Positions 32,757 to 39,025 of a stretch of DNA of 39,025 bases are shown piece after piece (within the stretch, counting starts at the first letter, position 1; the number at the start of each line of letters is the position of its first letter). Origin of the DNA: Frankiaceae bacterium (GTDB lineage Bacteria; Actinomycetota; Actinomycetes; JADGOV01). Under the pieces are notes generated by a model that ran no database searches, was not told where the DNA came from, and was given only the letters and a program-made list of their open reading frames with translations. The DNA lies in assembly GCA_017882785.1 (NCBI GenBank), contig JADGOV010000017.1, forward strand, positions 1-39,025. The letters are read 5' to 3'. The translations under genes and the position numbers were made by a program.

Positions 32757-33569
32757 TCAGCGGTCGGTCAGCAGACCGGCCAGGAGGTAGGCGGTCAGGG
32801 GCGCGTAGAGGTGCGGTGCCACGTTGTCATCCAGCGGGACGGCCACCCGCACCCTGCCCAGCGCCTCGCCGATGAACAGTGCCGGATCATTGCAGTCGGC
32901 GTACCCAACGGTGTCCAGCCCGGCCTGGGCCGCTGCGCCGGCGAAGCCGTGGTCGGCGACAACCAGGTCCGGCGCGGGGTGACCGTCGGCCGCCAGCGCG
33001 GCCAGCATGGTGCGCATCGGGCGAGGTGAATGGGTGTGGTCCGGGCCACCGGCGCTGACCACGACCGCGACCCCGCCGAGGTAGGTGATCCGCCGCCGCC
33101 AGCCAGGCTCGCTGTCATCTGGCGCTCCGACCGCCGGGGTGAGCACAGTGGCGCCGCTGCGGGCGAGGGCGGCGGCCACCTCGGTGTGGATGGCGAAGAT
33201 CCCCTCGGGATGGCCGGTGGCCACCAGCACCCGCTGCCGGCGGGTCGCCGCGACCCGCAGCCGTTGGGCCATCCGGTCCAGCGCGTCCAGCGTCAGGTCC
33301 GGGTCGATGGTGTCCACCCCCGCGGTGAACCTCGGGTCAGCCGACACGCCCACCCGCTCGGCCATCATCGCCAGGATGGCCGGGGCGGACCACTCGGGAC
33401 CGTAGTCGAGGCCGAACGTGTAGCCCGGATAGCGGGCACTGCACCGGGCGAAGTTCGCCAGATTGTTCTGCCGGGAGGTGGCGACCCGCCCGGCGATGCG
33501 GCCGCGGAGGAGGTGCGCGCGCAGGTCCTCGCGCCCGGGCACGCTCGGCCCGGTAGCTGCGGACACCAT
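32757..33569 (-). CDS. Phosphatase-like family protein of unknown function
   Basis: A 270-residue protein I recognise only as the actinobacterial family often labelled phosphatase. Features: an N-terminal LRAHLLRGRIAGRVATSRQNNLANFARC, then VATGHPEGIFAIHTEVAAALARSGATVL with a histidine-glycine turn, GGVAVVVSAGGPDHTHSPRPMRTML with several histidines, LVVADHGFAGAAAQAGL and VAVPLDDNVAPHLYAPL. The Asp/His-rich motifs suggest a metal-binding site. Its start overlaps the acuC stop by 1 bp (TGATG), so it acts in the same operon as AcuC. The enzymatic activity is my inference only. Confidence 0.75.
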   Translation of the reverse strand: MVSAATGPSVPGREDLRAHLLRGRIAGRVATSRQNNLANFARCSARYPGYTFGLDYGPEWSAPAILAMMAERVGVSADPRFTAGVDTIDPDLTLDALDRMAQRLRVAATRRQRVLVATGHPEGIFAIHTEVAAALARSGATVLTPAVGAPDDSEPGWRRRITYLGGVAVVVSAGGPDHTHSPRPMRTMLAALAADGHPAPDLVVADHGFAGAAAQAGLDTVGYADCNDPALFIGEALGRVRVAVPLDDNVAPHLYAPLTAYLLAGLLTDR

Positions 33570-34717
33570 CAGGCGTCCAGGCCGTGGAAGGGGAAGACCG
33601 CCTGCCGGGTCCGCACCACGGCCTCGTCGACCCGGTCCCCGGGTCGCTCGTCGTCCCAGGGGTCGTGCGCCGGGTGCCGGCCGTCGGTCATGTGCAGCGG
33701 TGGCACCTCGCCGGTCCGTAGCTGTGCGAGCTCACGCCACTCGGCCGGCACCTCGGCCGCCGGGTCGATCGGCGCGCCGGCCACGATGGCGAGCAGGTGC
33801 GTCCAGGCCCGAGGTACCACCTGTACCAGCTCATAGCCCCCCCCACCGGTTGCCACCCACCGGCCGTCGCAGACTTCGTGGGCCAGCACGTGCAGGGCCG
33901 AATAGGACGCCCGCTGACCGTCGACACTCAGCGACAGATGCGCCAGGGGATCCAGCGCGTGACTGTCGCAGCCATGCTGGGTGACCAGCACGTCGGGGGC
34001 GAAGGCGTGCACCAGCGGCGGCACGACCCCGGAGTACGCCCGCAACCACCCGGAGTCCGTGGTGCCGATGGGAAGTGCCACGTTCACCGACGTGCCCGCG
34101 ACACCGGTGTCCTCCGGGAAGCCGGTGCCAGGAAAGAGGAAACGGCCGGTCTCGTGCAGGCTGATCGTCATCACCCGCGAATCGTCGGCGAACGCGGCCT
34201 CCACGCCGTCGCCGTGGTGGACGTCGACGTCGACGTAGGCCACCCGGCGGGCGCCCGAGGCCAGCAGCCAGGCGATGGCGATGGCCGGGTCGTTGTACAG
34301 GCAGAAGCCCGAGGCGTAGTCCCGCATCGCGTGGTGCAGCCCGCCGGCGACGTTGACCGCGTGCTGCGCGCGACCCTCCCAGACCTCGCGGGCGGCCGCG
34401 ACCGTGGCCCCGGCGACCAGCGCGGAGGCCTCGTGCATATGCGGAAAGACGGGGTCGTCCGGTGTACCGAGCCCGTGCCGGCTGCTGGCCTCGTTGCGTC
34501 GCACCGCGGCGATGTAGTCCGCGGTGTGCACCAGCCTCAGCAGGGCGTCATCCGCCGGCGCCGGCTTGAGCTCGGAGACGTTCGGCGCGTCGAGCACGCC
34601 CAGAGCCCGGGCCAAGGCCATGGTCAACTCGACCCTGACCGGAGCCAGCGGATGGCTCGGCCCGAAGTCGTATCCGGCCAGAGCCTCGTCCCACATCACA
34701 GCCACCGAATCGCTCAC
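33569..34717 (-). CDS. acuC: Acetoin utilization protein AcuC (class I/II-like deacetylase)
   Basis: Zinc-dependent protein deacetylase; in Bacillus AcuC deacetylates acetyl-CoA synthetase. The 382-residue product has the double-His active site GLHHAMRDYASGFCLYNDPAIAI, the zinc-binding YVDVDVHHGDGVEAAF, and the last zinc ligand in VTQHGCDSHALDPLAHLSL. The frame is open far upstream, but a GTG at 34717 has AGGA 8 bases upstream; an ATG at 34747 is the alternative. It is divergent from ppk2, with about 58 bp between starts. Confidence 0.92.
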   Translation of the reverse strand: MSDSVAVMWDEALAGYDFGPSHPLAPVRVELTMALARALGVLDAPNVSELKPAPADDALLRLVHTADYIAAVRRNEASSRHGLGTPDDPVFPHMHEASALVAGATVAAAREVWEGRAQHAVNVAGGLHHAMRDYASGFCLYNDPAIAIAWLLASGARRVAYVDVDVHHGDGVEAAFADDSRVMTISLHETGRFLFPGTGFPEDTGVAGTSVNVALPIGTTDSGWLRAYSGVVPPLVHAFAPDVLVTQHGCDSHALDPLAHLSLSVDGQRASYSALHVLAHEVCDGRWVATGGGGYELVQVVPRAWTHLLAIVAGAPIDPAAEVPAEWRELAQLRTGEVPPLHMTDGRHPAHDPWDDERPGDRVDEAVVRTRQAVFPFHGLDA

Positions 34718-34775
34718 GGCGCCATCCTGCCCCAGGTCTGTACGCATATCGGCCGGGAGGTGAAACGCTGGCCGC

Positions 34776-35606
34776 GTGACGTCATCTTCCAAGCCTGTCC
34801 GGAGCTCGGCGGCATCCCGCAAGTCGGTGCTGTCCGCCCTTGACCTGTCCGTTCGGTTGACCGCGAAGGAAGAGGGGGCGCGGCTCGTCCGGGTGCAGGC
34901 GCAGCTGCTGCAGCTGCGCCTGGTGCTGGGCGGCCTGATGGGTGAGCAACAGATCGGGCCACCGGTCTGCGTGCTCTTCGAAGGCTGGGACGCGTCCGGC
35001 AAGGGCGGTTGCATCAAGCGGCTGGTGGCCCCGATGGACCCCCGGCACGTCCGCGTCGCGCAGTTCGCGGCGCCAACCTATGACGAGAAGCGCCATCACT
35101 TCCTGTGGCGGTTCTGGCCCGCGCTGCCCGGGTGGGGAGGAATGGCCGTGTTGGACCGGTCCTGGTATGGACGGGTCCTGGTCGAGCGGGTGGAAGGCTT
35201 CGCCTCTGAAGAGTCCTGGTCCCGGGCGTACCAGGAGATCGCCGAGTTCGAGTCGACCCTCATCGCCGAGGGCATGATCGTGATCAAGTTCTGGCTGCAC
35301 CTGTCCAGCGCGGAACAGCTGCGTCGGTTCGAGGCGCGCCAGAAGGACCCGCTGAAGGCATGGAAGCTCACTGCTGAGGACTGGCGCAACCGCAAGAAGC
35401 GCAAGGCGTACAGCGCAGCGGTGGACACGATGGTCGAGCGAACGTCCACCCCGCAGGCCCCATGGCACCTCATCGAGGCCGAGGACAAACGGTGGGCGCG
35501 GGTCAAGGTGCTGGAGACTGTCTGTAGAGCGATCGAGGAGGGACTCGTTCAGCGGGGCATGTTCGTGCCCACGCCGCCGAAGGACGTCCGCCACAAGCGA
35601 TGGTGA
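34776..35606 (+). CDS. ppk2: Polyphosphate kinase 2 (PPK2) family protein
   Basis: Transfers phosphate between polyphosphate and nucleotides. The 276-residue protein has the Walker A GWDASGKGG at 70-78, the PTYDEKRHHFLWRFW lid-like region, and the Walker B/active site LDRSWYGRVLVERV (D127, R128). C-terminal WKLTAEDWRNRKKRKAYSAAVDTMVERT and PWHLIEAEDKRWARVKVLE are standard PPK2. The start is a GTG. Whether it prefers ADP, GDP or AMP cannot be told from these motifs. It converges on proC, leaving 17 bp. Confidence 0.93.
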   Translation: MTSSSKPVRSSAASRKSVLSALDLSVRLTAKEEGARLVRVQAQLLQLRLVLGGLMGEQQIGPPVCVLFEGWDASGKGGCIKRLVAPMDPRHVRVAQFAAPTYDEKRHHFLWRFWPALPGWGGMAVLDRSWYGRVLVERVEGFASEESWSRAYQEIAEFESTLIAEGMIVIKFWLHLSSAEQLRRFEARQKDPLKAWKLTAEDWRNRKKRKAYSAAVDTMVERTSTPQAPWHLIEAEDKRWARVKVLETVCRAIEEGLVQRGMFVPTPPKDVRHKRW

Positions 35607-35623
35607 CCGGGGACACTACGCGT

Positions 35624-36427
35624 TCAGTCGGCGCCCGTTGCCAGCTCCCGGCTACGGTCGCGTGCGGCCTCCAGCGCAGTGAGGAAGGCGGCCCGGACCC
35701 GGTGGTTCTCCAGCTCCCGGATGGCATTGATGGTCGTGCCGCCCGGTGAGGTGACCGCCTCCCGCAAGGTGACCGGATGCTCGCCGGAGTCACGGAGCAT
35801 GACGGCCGCGCCGATTGCTGTCTGCACGATCAGGTCGTGCGCCACGGCCCGAGGTAACCCGAGCAGGATGCCGGCGTCGATCATCGCCTCGACCAGATAG
35901 AAGAAGTACGCCGGTCCGCTCCCGGACAGCGCGGTGACCGCGTCCTGTTGGGACTCCGGCACGCGCACCGTACGACCGACAGGTCGCAGCAGCGCCTCGG
36001 CCCGCTCCAAGTGCTCCTCGGTCGCATGCCGGCCGGCTGAGATCGCGGACATTGCCTCATCGACCAGGACCGGGGTGTTGCTCATCACCCGGATGACCGG
36101 CACGCCCGGCGGCAGCCTGCGCTCCACGCTGCCAGTCGGGATGCCGGCGGCCATCGAAACGACGAGCCGATCGACGGACACCACCTCGGCGAGTTCGTCG
36201 AGCAGCGCCGGCATGTCCTGCGGCTTGACGCACAGCAGCAGCGTGCCCGCCCGGGATGCGGCTTGGGCGTTGGTCACCGCCTCGACGCCGTAGCGCTCGG
36301 TCAACAACTGCCGACGATCCTCGCGCCGGGCGGTGACGAGCAGGTCGTCGGCGGATCGCCCGGCACGCAGCATGCCCGACAGCAGCGCCGCGCCCATTTT
36401 CCCGGCGCCGAGGACCGCGACGGTCAC
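35624..36427 (-). CDS. proC: Pyrroline-5-carboxylate reductase ProC
   Basis: Makes proline from pyrroline-5-carboxylate with NAD(P)H. The 267-residue product begins with the GTG-initiated Rossmann motif VAVLGAGKMGAALLSGML, then VIRVMSNTPVLVDEAMSAI, the signature SGSGPAYFFYLVEAMIDAGILLG and the C-terminal SPGGTTINAIRELE. The frame continues upstream to 36613, but that overlaps proline dehydrogenase and is not conserved. It starts 4 bp after proline dehydrogenase, so the proline-degrading and proline-forming enzymes share a transcript. Confidence 0.94.
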   Translation of the reverse strand: MTVAVLGAGKMGAALLSGMLRAGRSADDLLVTARREDRRQLLTERYGVEAVTNAQAASRAGTLLLCVKPQDMPALLDELAEVVSVDRLVVSMAAGIPTGSVERRLPPGVPVIRVMSNTPVLVDEAMSAISAGRHATEEHLERAEALLRPVGRTVRVPESQQDAVTALSGSGPAYFFYLVEAMIDAGILLGLPRAVAHDLIVQTAIGAAVMLRDSGEHPVTLREAVTSPGGTTINAIRELENHRVRAAFLTALEAARDRSRELATGAD

Positions 36428-36431
36428 GACG

Positions 36432-37352
36432 TCAGCTTCGGGTGAGCAGCGCGCGCAGGAAGAATCCCACGTTGGCCGGCCGTTCGGCCAGCCGACGCAT
36501 GAGATAGCCGTACCACTCGCCTCCGTAGGGGACGTAGACCCGCACGTGCTCACCGGCCAGGGCCAGTCGGCGCTGCTCGCCGGGACGAATCCCGAAGAGG
36601 AACTGGTACTCATAACTCCCCTTGGCCCGGTGCCCCCGCTCGGCCAGCCAGCTCGTAATGGCGAGCAGGCGCGGGTCGTGGGAGGCCACCATCGGATAGC
36701 CCGGGCCGGACATCAGCACGCGCAGGCAGCGGACGTAGCTGCGATCCACCTCGTCCCGGCTCTGGAAGGCCACTGACTCCGGCTCGGAGTAGGCACCCTT
36801 GCACAGGCGCACCCGGGACCCGGCGTAGGCCAGGTCCCGGCAGTCCGCCTCGGTCCGGCGAAGATAGGCCTGCAGCACAGCGCCGGTCTGCGGGAAGTCC
36901 CGGCGCAACTCACGCAGGATTGACAACGTCGAGTCCGTGGTGGTGTGGTCCTCCATGTCCAGGGTCACCCGGGTGCCGACAGCGGCCGCCGCCTCGCACA
37001 CCGTGCCCGCGTTGTCGACGGCGAGCTGCTGATCCACCTGCTGGCCGACGGCGCTGCACTTCAGCGACACCTCCGCACCGGAGGTCAGCCCCTCGTCCGC
37101 AAGTCGGGTCAGCAGCGTGAGATAGGCCTTCGTGGTGGCCTCGGCCATGCCTGCGTCCTTGGTGTCCTCCCCCAGATGGTCCAGGGTGACCAGGAGCCCC
37201 CTGCCGACGAGGGCCCGGGTGGCTCGGACCGCGTCCTCGACGGACTCGCCGGCGACGAAGCGGTGCACGACGTTGCGCGACACCGGGGCATTGACCACTG
37301 CCCGCTTGACCATGGGGGTGCGCGACGCCAGCAGGATGGTGGATCGGAGCAT
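36432..37352 (-). CDS. Proline dehydrogenase (PRODH, monofunctional)
   Basis: FAD enzyme that oxidises proline to pyrroline-5-carboxylate. The 306-residue protein has the beta/alpha barrel signatures LVTLDHLGEDTKDAGMAEA, LDMEDHTTTDSTL, VLQAYLRRTEADCRDLA, RLCKGAYSEPESVAF, YEYQFLFGIR, and the substrate-binding C-terminal YVPYGGEWYGYLMRRLAERPAN. There is no fused P5C dehydrogenase domain; that enzyme would be elsewhere. It lies 36 bp after the ABC permease stop and directly upstream of proC. Confidence 0.94.
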   Translation of the reverse strand: MLRSTILLASRTPMVKRAVVNAPVSRNVVHRFVAGESVEDAVRATRALVGRGLLVTLDHLGEDTKDAGMAEATTKAYLTLLTRLADEGLTSGAEVSLKCSAVGQQVDQQLAVDNAGTVCEAAAAVGTRVTLDMEDHTTTDSTLSILRELRRDFPQTGAVLQAYLRRTEADCRDLAYAGSRVRLCKGAYSEPESVAFQSRDEVDRSYVRCLRVLMSGPGYPMVASHDPRLLAITSWLAERGHRAKGSYEYQFLFGIRPGEQRRLALAGEHVRVYVPYGGEWYGYLMRRLAERPANVGFFLRALLTRS

Positions 37353-37388
37353 GCGGTCAGATTACGAGGTGCGGTGCGGAGATGTGCG

Positions 37389-38126
37389 CTAGGCGGTGCG
37401 TCGTCTGAGCGTGGCGGCGCCGAGAGCCAGCGCAGCGAGTGACCAGCCGGCGATGACCACCAGATCCAGCACCAAGGTCCCGGTCACACGCGCCGAGGCG
37501 GTCACCGCTGTCATAGCGTCCACCGCGTAGGACAACGGCAGCACGTCGGAGACGGAACGCAAGACGGCGGGCATCTGCGGCCGGGGCAGGAAGAGCCCGC
37601 AGAGGAGCAATTGGGGTAGCACGAAGGCCGGCAGAAACTGGACTGCCTGGAACTCGGTAGCCGCGAACGCGCTGACGAACAGGCCGAGCGCCATCCCGAG
37701 CAGGCCGTCCAGCACGGCGATGAGGATCACCAGGGCACCGCTGCCCTGCACGCTCAGCCCGAGCGGCCCCAGTGCCAGCCCGGAGGCCACGAGAGCCTGC
37801 ACGACGGCGAGCAGGCCGAACGCGCAGGCATAACCGAGCAGGAGGTCGATCTTGGCCATCGGCATGGTGAGCAGCCGCTCCAGGGTGCCACTCGTCCGTT
37901 CCCGCAGGGTCGCCACCGAGGTCACAACGAACATCACGGTGAAGGGGAAGATGCCCAGCAGCGGCGCACCGATCCGGTCGAACGTCGCCGGCGTACGGTC
38001 GAAGACGTAGCGGAGCAGGGCGAGCAGCACGCAGGGCACCACGAGCAGTAGCGCTATCGTCCGCGGGTCGTGGCGAAGCTGGGTGAGGACGCGCAGCGCG
38101 GTGGCCAGCGTGCGGCGGAGGCTCAC
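37389..38126 (-). CDS. ABC-2 type exporter permease
   Basis: A 245-residue membrane subunit with about six hydrophobic helices, for example GAPLLGIFPFTVMFVVTSVATL and VQFLPAFVLPQLLLCGLFLP. The conserved FVVTSVATLRERTSGTLERLLTMPM segment is the ABC-2 family signature. It starts with a GTG that overlaps the ATPase stop by 4 bp (GTGA), forming a two-gene exporter. The substrate is unknown; antibiotic-resistance-like or lipid exporters have this layout. Confidence 0.9.
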   Translation of the reverse strand: MSLRRTLATALRVLTQLRHDPRTIALLLVVPCVLLALLRYVFDRTPATFDRIGAPLLGIFPFTVMFVVTSVATLRERTSGTLERLLTMPMAKIDLLLGYACAFGLLAVVQALVASGLALGPLGLSVQGSGALVILIAVLDGLLGMALGLFVSAFAATEFQAVQFLPAFVLPQLLLCGLFLPRPQMPAVLRSVSDVLPLSYAVDAMTAVTASARVTGTLVLDLVVIAGWSLAALALGAATLRRRTA

Positions 38127-38845
38127 GGCGTGCTCCCGGCCTCGACAAGGCGCAGGAAGGCGCCTTCCACGTCGGTCGCCCCGGTGCGCCGCAGCAGCGC
38201 TGCCGGTGTGTCGTCGGCGAGCAGCGCGCCATCACGCAGCAACAGCAGGCGGCTGCAGCGCTCCGCCTCGTCCATGACGTGGCTGGACACGACGAGCGTG
38301 GTACCGGCCGCGGCCAGCATCGCGAAGTGCCCCCACAGGTCGCGCCGGAGCACCGGGTCCAGTCCGACCGTGGGCTCGTCCAGGATCAGCAGCTCGGGTT
38401 CGCCGAGGAGCGCCGTGGCGAGCGATACGCGCGCTCGCTGACCACCGGAAAGCTCTCCGACGAGTCCGTCCACGGCGTCGCCGAGACCCACCTCGTCGAC
38501 CACCGACTTCACTCGAGCCCCTGAGGCGCCGAGCACGGCGGCGAAATACCGGAGATTCTCCCGAATGGTGAGGTCTGCGTACACCGACGGAGCCTGGGTG
38601 ACATAGCCGACCAGCGACCGCAGGGCGGCATCGCCAGCCGGGCGGCCGAGCACCCGGACCTCGCCGCCGGCGATTCGCTGCACGCCCACCAGGGCCCGCA
38701 GCAGTGTCGTCTTGCCACAACCGCTCGGCCCGAGCAGGCCCACGACCTCACCGGCCGGCACGGTGGTATCCAAGCCCGGGAGGACGACCCGGCCCCCACG
38801 CACCACCCGCAGCCCGACCGTCCGAATCGCCTCATCCGCTGGCAC
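38123..38845 (-). CDS. ABC transporter ATP-binding protein
   Basis: The 240-residue ATPase partner of the permease. Walker A is GPSGCGKTTLL, the Q-loop VGYVTQAPSVYADLTIRENL, the signature LSGGQRARVSLATALLG, Walker B LLILDEPTVGLDP, and the switch histidine in VVSSHVMDEAERCSRLLLL. All catalytic residues are present. The start is a GTG. It belongs to the DrrA/CcmA-like exporter ATPase group. Confidence 0.93.
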   Translation of the reverse strand: MPADEAIRTVGLRVVRGGRVVLPGLDTTVPAGEVVGLLGPSGCGKTTLLRALVGVQRIAGGEVRVLGRPAGDAALRSLVGYVTQAPSVYADLTIRENLRYFAAVLGASGARVKSVVDEVGLGDAVDGLVGELSGGQRARVSLATALLGEPELLILDEPTVGLDPVLRRDLWGHFAMLAAAGTTLVVSSHVMDEAERCSRLLLLRDGALLADDTPAALLRRTGATDVEGAFLRLVEAGSTP

Positions 38846-39025
38846 AGCGAAAGTCTACGTTCGATGAATTCCGCCGTCCAGAGCGATCCCGTCAGCGGGC
38901 CTCTGGCTCTTCCGGCAGCAGTTCGTACGCCGGTCAGCGGCAGCAGCAGCGTGAACGCGGCCACCCCGAAGGCCGGCAGCAGGACGAGCAGCATCTCCTC
39001 CGACCCGTAGGCCGACGAGGAGATG
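38846..39025. other. Window-edge segment with a possible partial membrane-protein reading
   Basis: 180 bases with no supported gene. One minus-strand frame reads SAYGSEEMLLVLLPAFGVAAFTLLLPLTGVR, a possible membrane helix, but the frame then runs on into the ABC ATPase as a shadow, so a real gene here is doubtful. The sequence beyond the window would be needed. Confidence 0.25.

Noticed and set aside
38509-38994. A minus-strand frame with a hydrophobic start upstream of the ABC ATPase
   Set aside because: It runs without stop through the ATPase gene in the wrong frame; only the first 30 residues look membrane-like, so a gene is not supported.
1-39025. CRISPR arrays, prophage genes, toxin-antitoxin pairs or biosynthetic megasynthases
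   Set aside because: I looked for regularly spaced direct repeats, phage structural genes and large modular enzymes and saw none; the window is mostly conserved chromosomal genes.

Overview
The window is about 39 kb of very GC-rich DNA from an actinobacterium. The evidence is the gene content: late futalosine-pathway menaquinone genes, a BldC-type regulator, a BldN-type sigma factor with its membrane anti-sigma factor, the tiny ribosomal protein bS22, and the heme/cytochrome c-assembly gene order familiar from Mycobacterium and Streptomyces. I cannot name the genus. Almost every gene is on the minus strand and many adjoin by 1-4 bp overlaps (ATGA, GTGA, TGATG), so the window reads as a few long minus-strand operons transcribed from high to low coordinates.

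Layout: 1-4273 holds a 3'-truncated Glu/Leu/Phe/Val dehydrogenase (-), a DUF349 protein (+), and an Lrp/AsnC regulator followed by mqnE (-). A BldC-like regulator (+) is at 4602-4895. 4909-16419 (-) is a long run: TMEM175-like channel, a wrecked M1 aminopeptidase pseudogene, hemL, histidine phosphatase, GNAT acetyltransferase, a TlpA/ResA thioredoxin, ccdA, resB, ccsB, and UbiD, UbiA and UbiX family proteins for menaquinone. It joins tetrapyrrole synthesis, cytochrome c maturation and quinone synthesis in one block. Two small plus-strand genes (DUF2277, DUF167) sit at 16461-17038. 17028-22269 (-) is hemA-hemC-cobA/hemD-hemB plus an SRPBCC protein.

22270-29360 is the regulatory and disturbed part. 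The hemA upstream region has a Rex-operator-like site although no rex gene is present, a hairpin, and 14-bp tandem repeats running into the start codon. A glutaredoxin-like gene begins inside a perfect 25-bp palindrome. Next are an acyl-CoA ligase (-), the BldN-like sigma factor and its DUF5667 anti-sigma factor (+), and a HAD-IB phosphatase (+) flanked on both sides by insertion-sequence debris.

29361-38845 (mostly -) holds an acyltransferase, an NAD-dependent epimerase, a SAM hydroxide adenosyltransferase family protein, bS22, an uncharacterised phosphatase-family protein, acuC, a divergent ppk2 (+), proC, proline dehydrogenase and an ABC-2 exporter pair. The proC / bS22 / epimerase / acyltransferase / HAD / glutaredoxin / hemACDB order recalls the M. 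tuberculosis Rv0500-Rv0512 region (from memory), with insertions here and with the bldC-like gene placed elsewhere.

Most of the window is conserved housekeeping. I found no CRISPR array, prophage, tRNA, rRNA or obvious defence system. The points most worth a second look are the 25-bp palindrome at the glutaredoxin start, the Rex-like site without rex, the hemA-start repeats, the degraded M1 peptidase, and the IS debris around the HAD gene.
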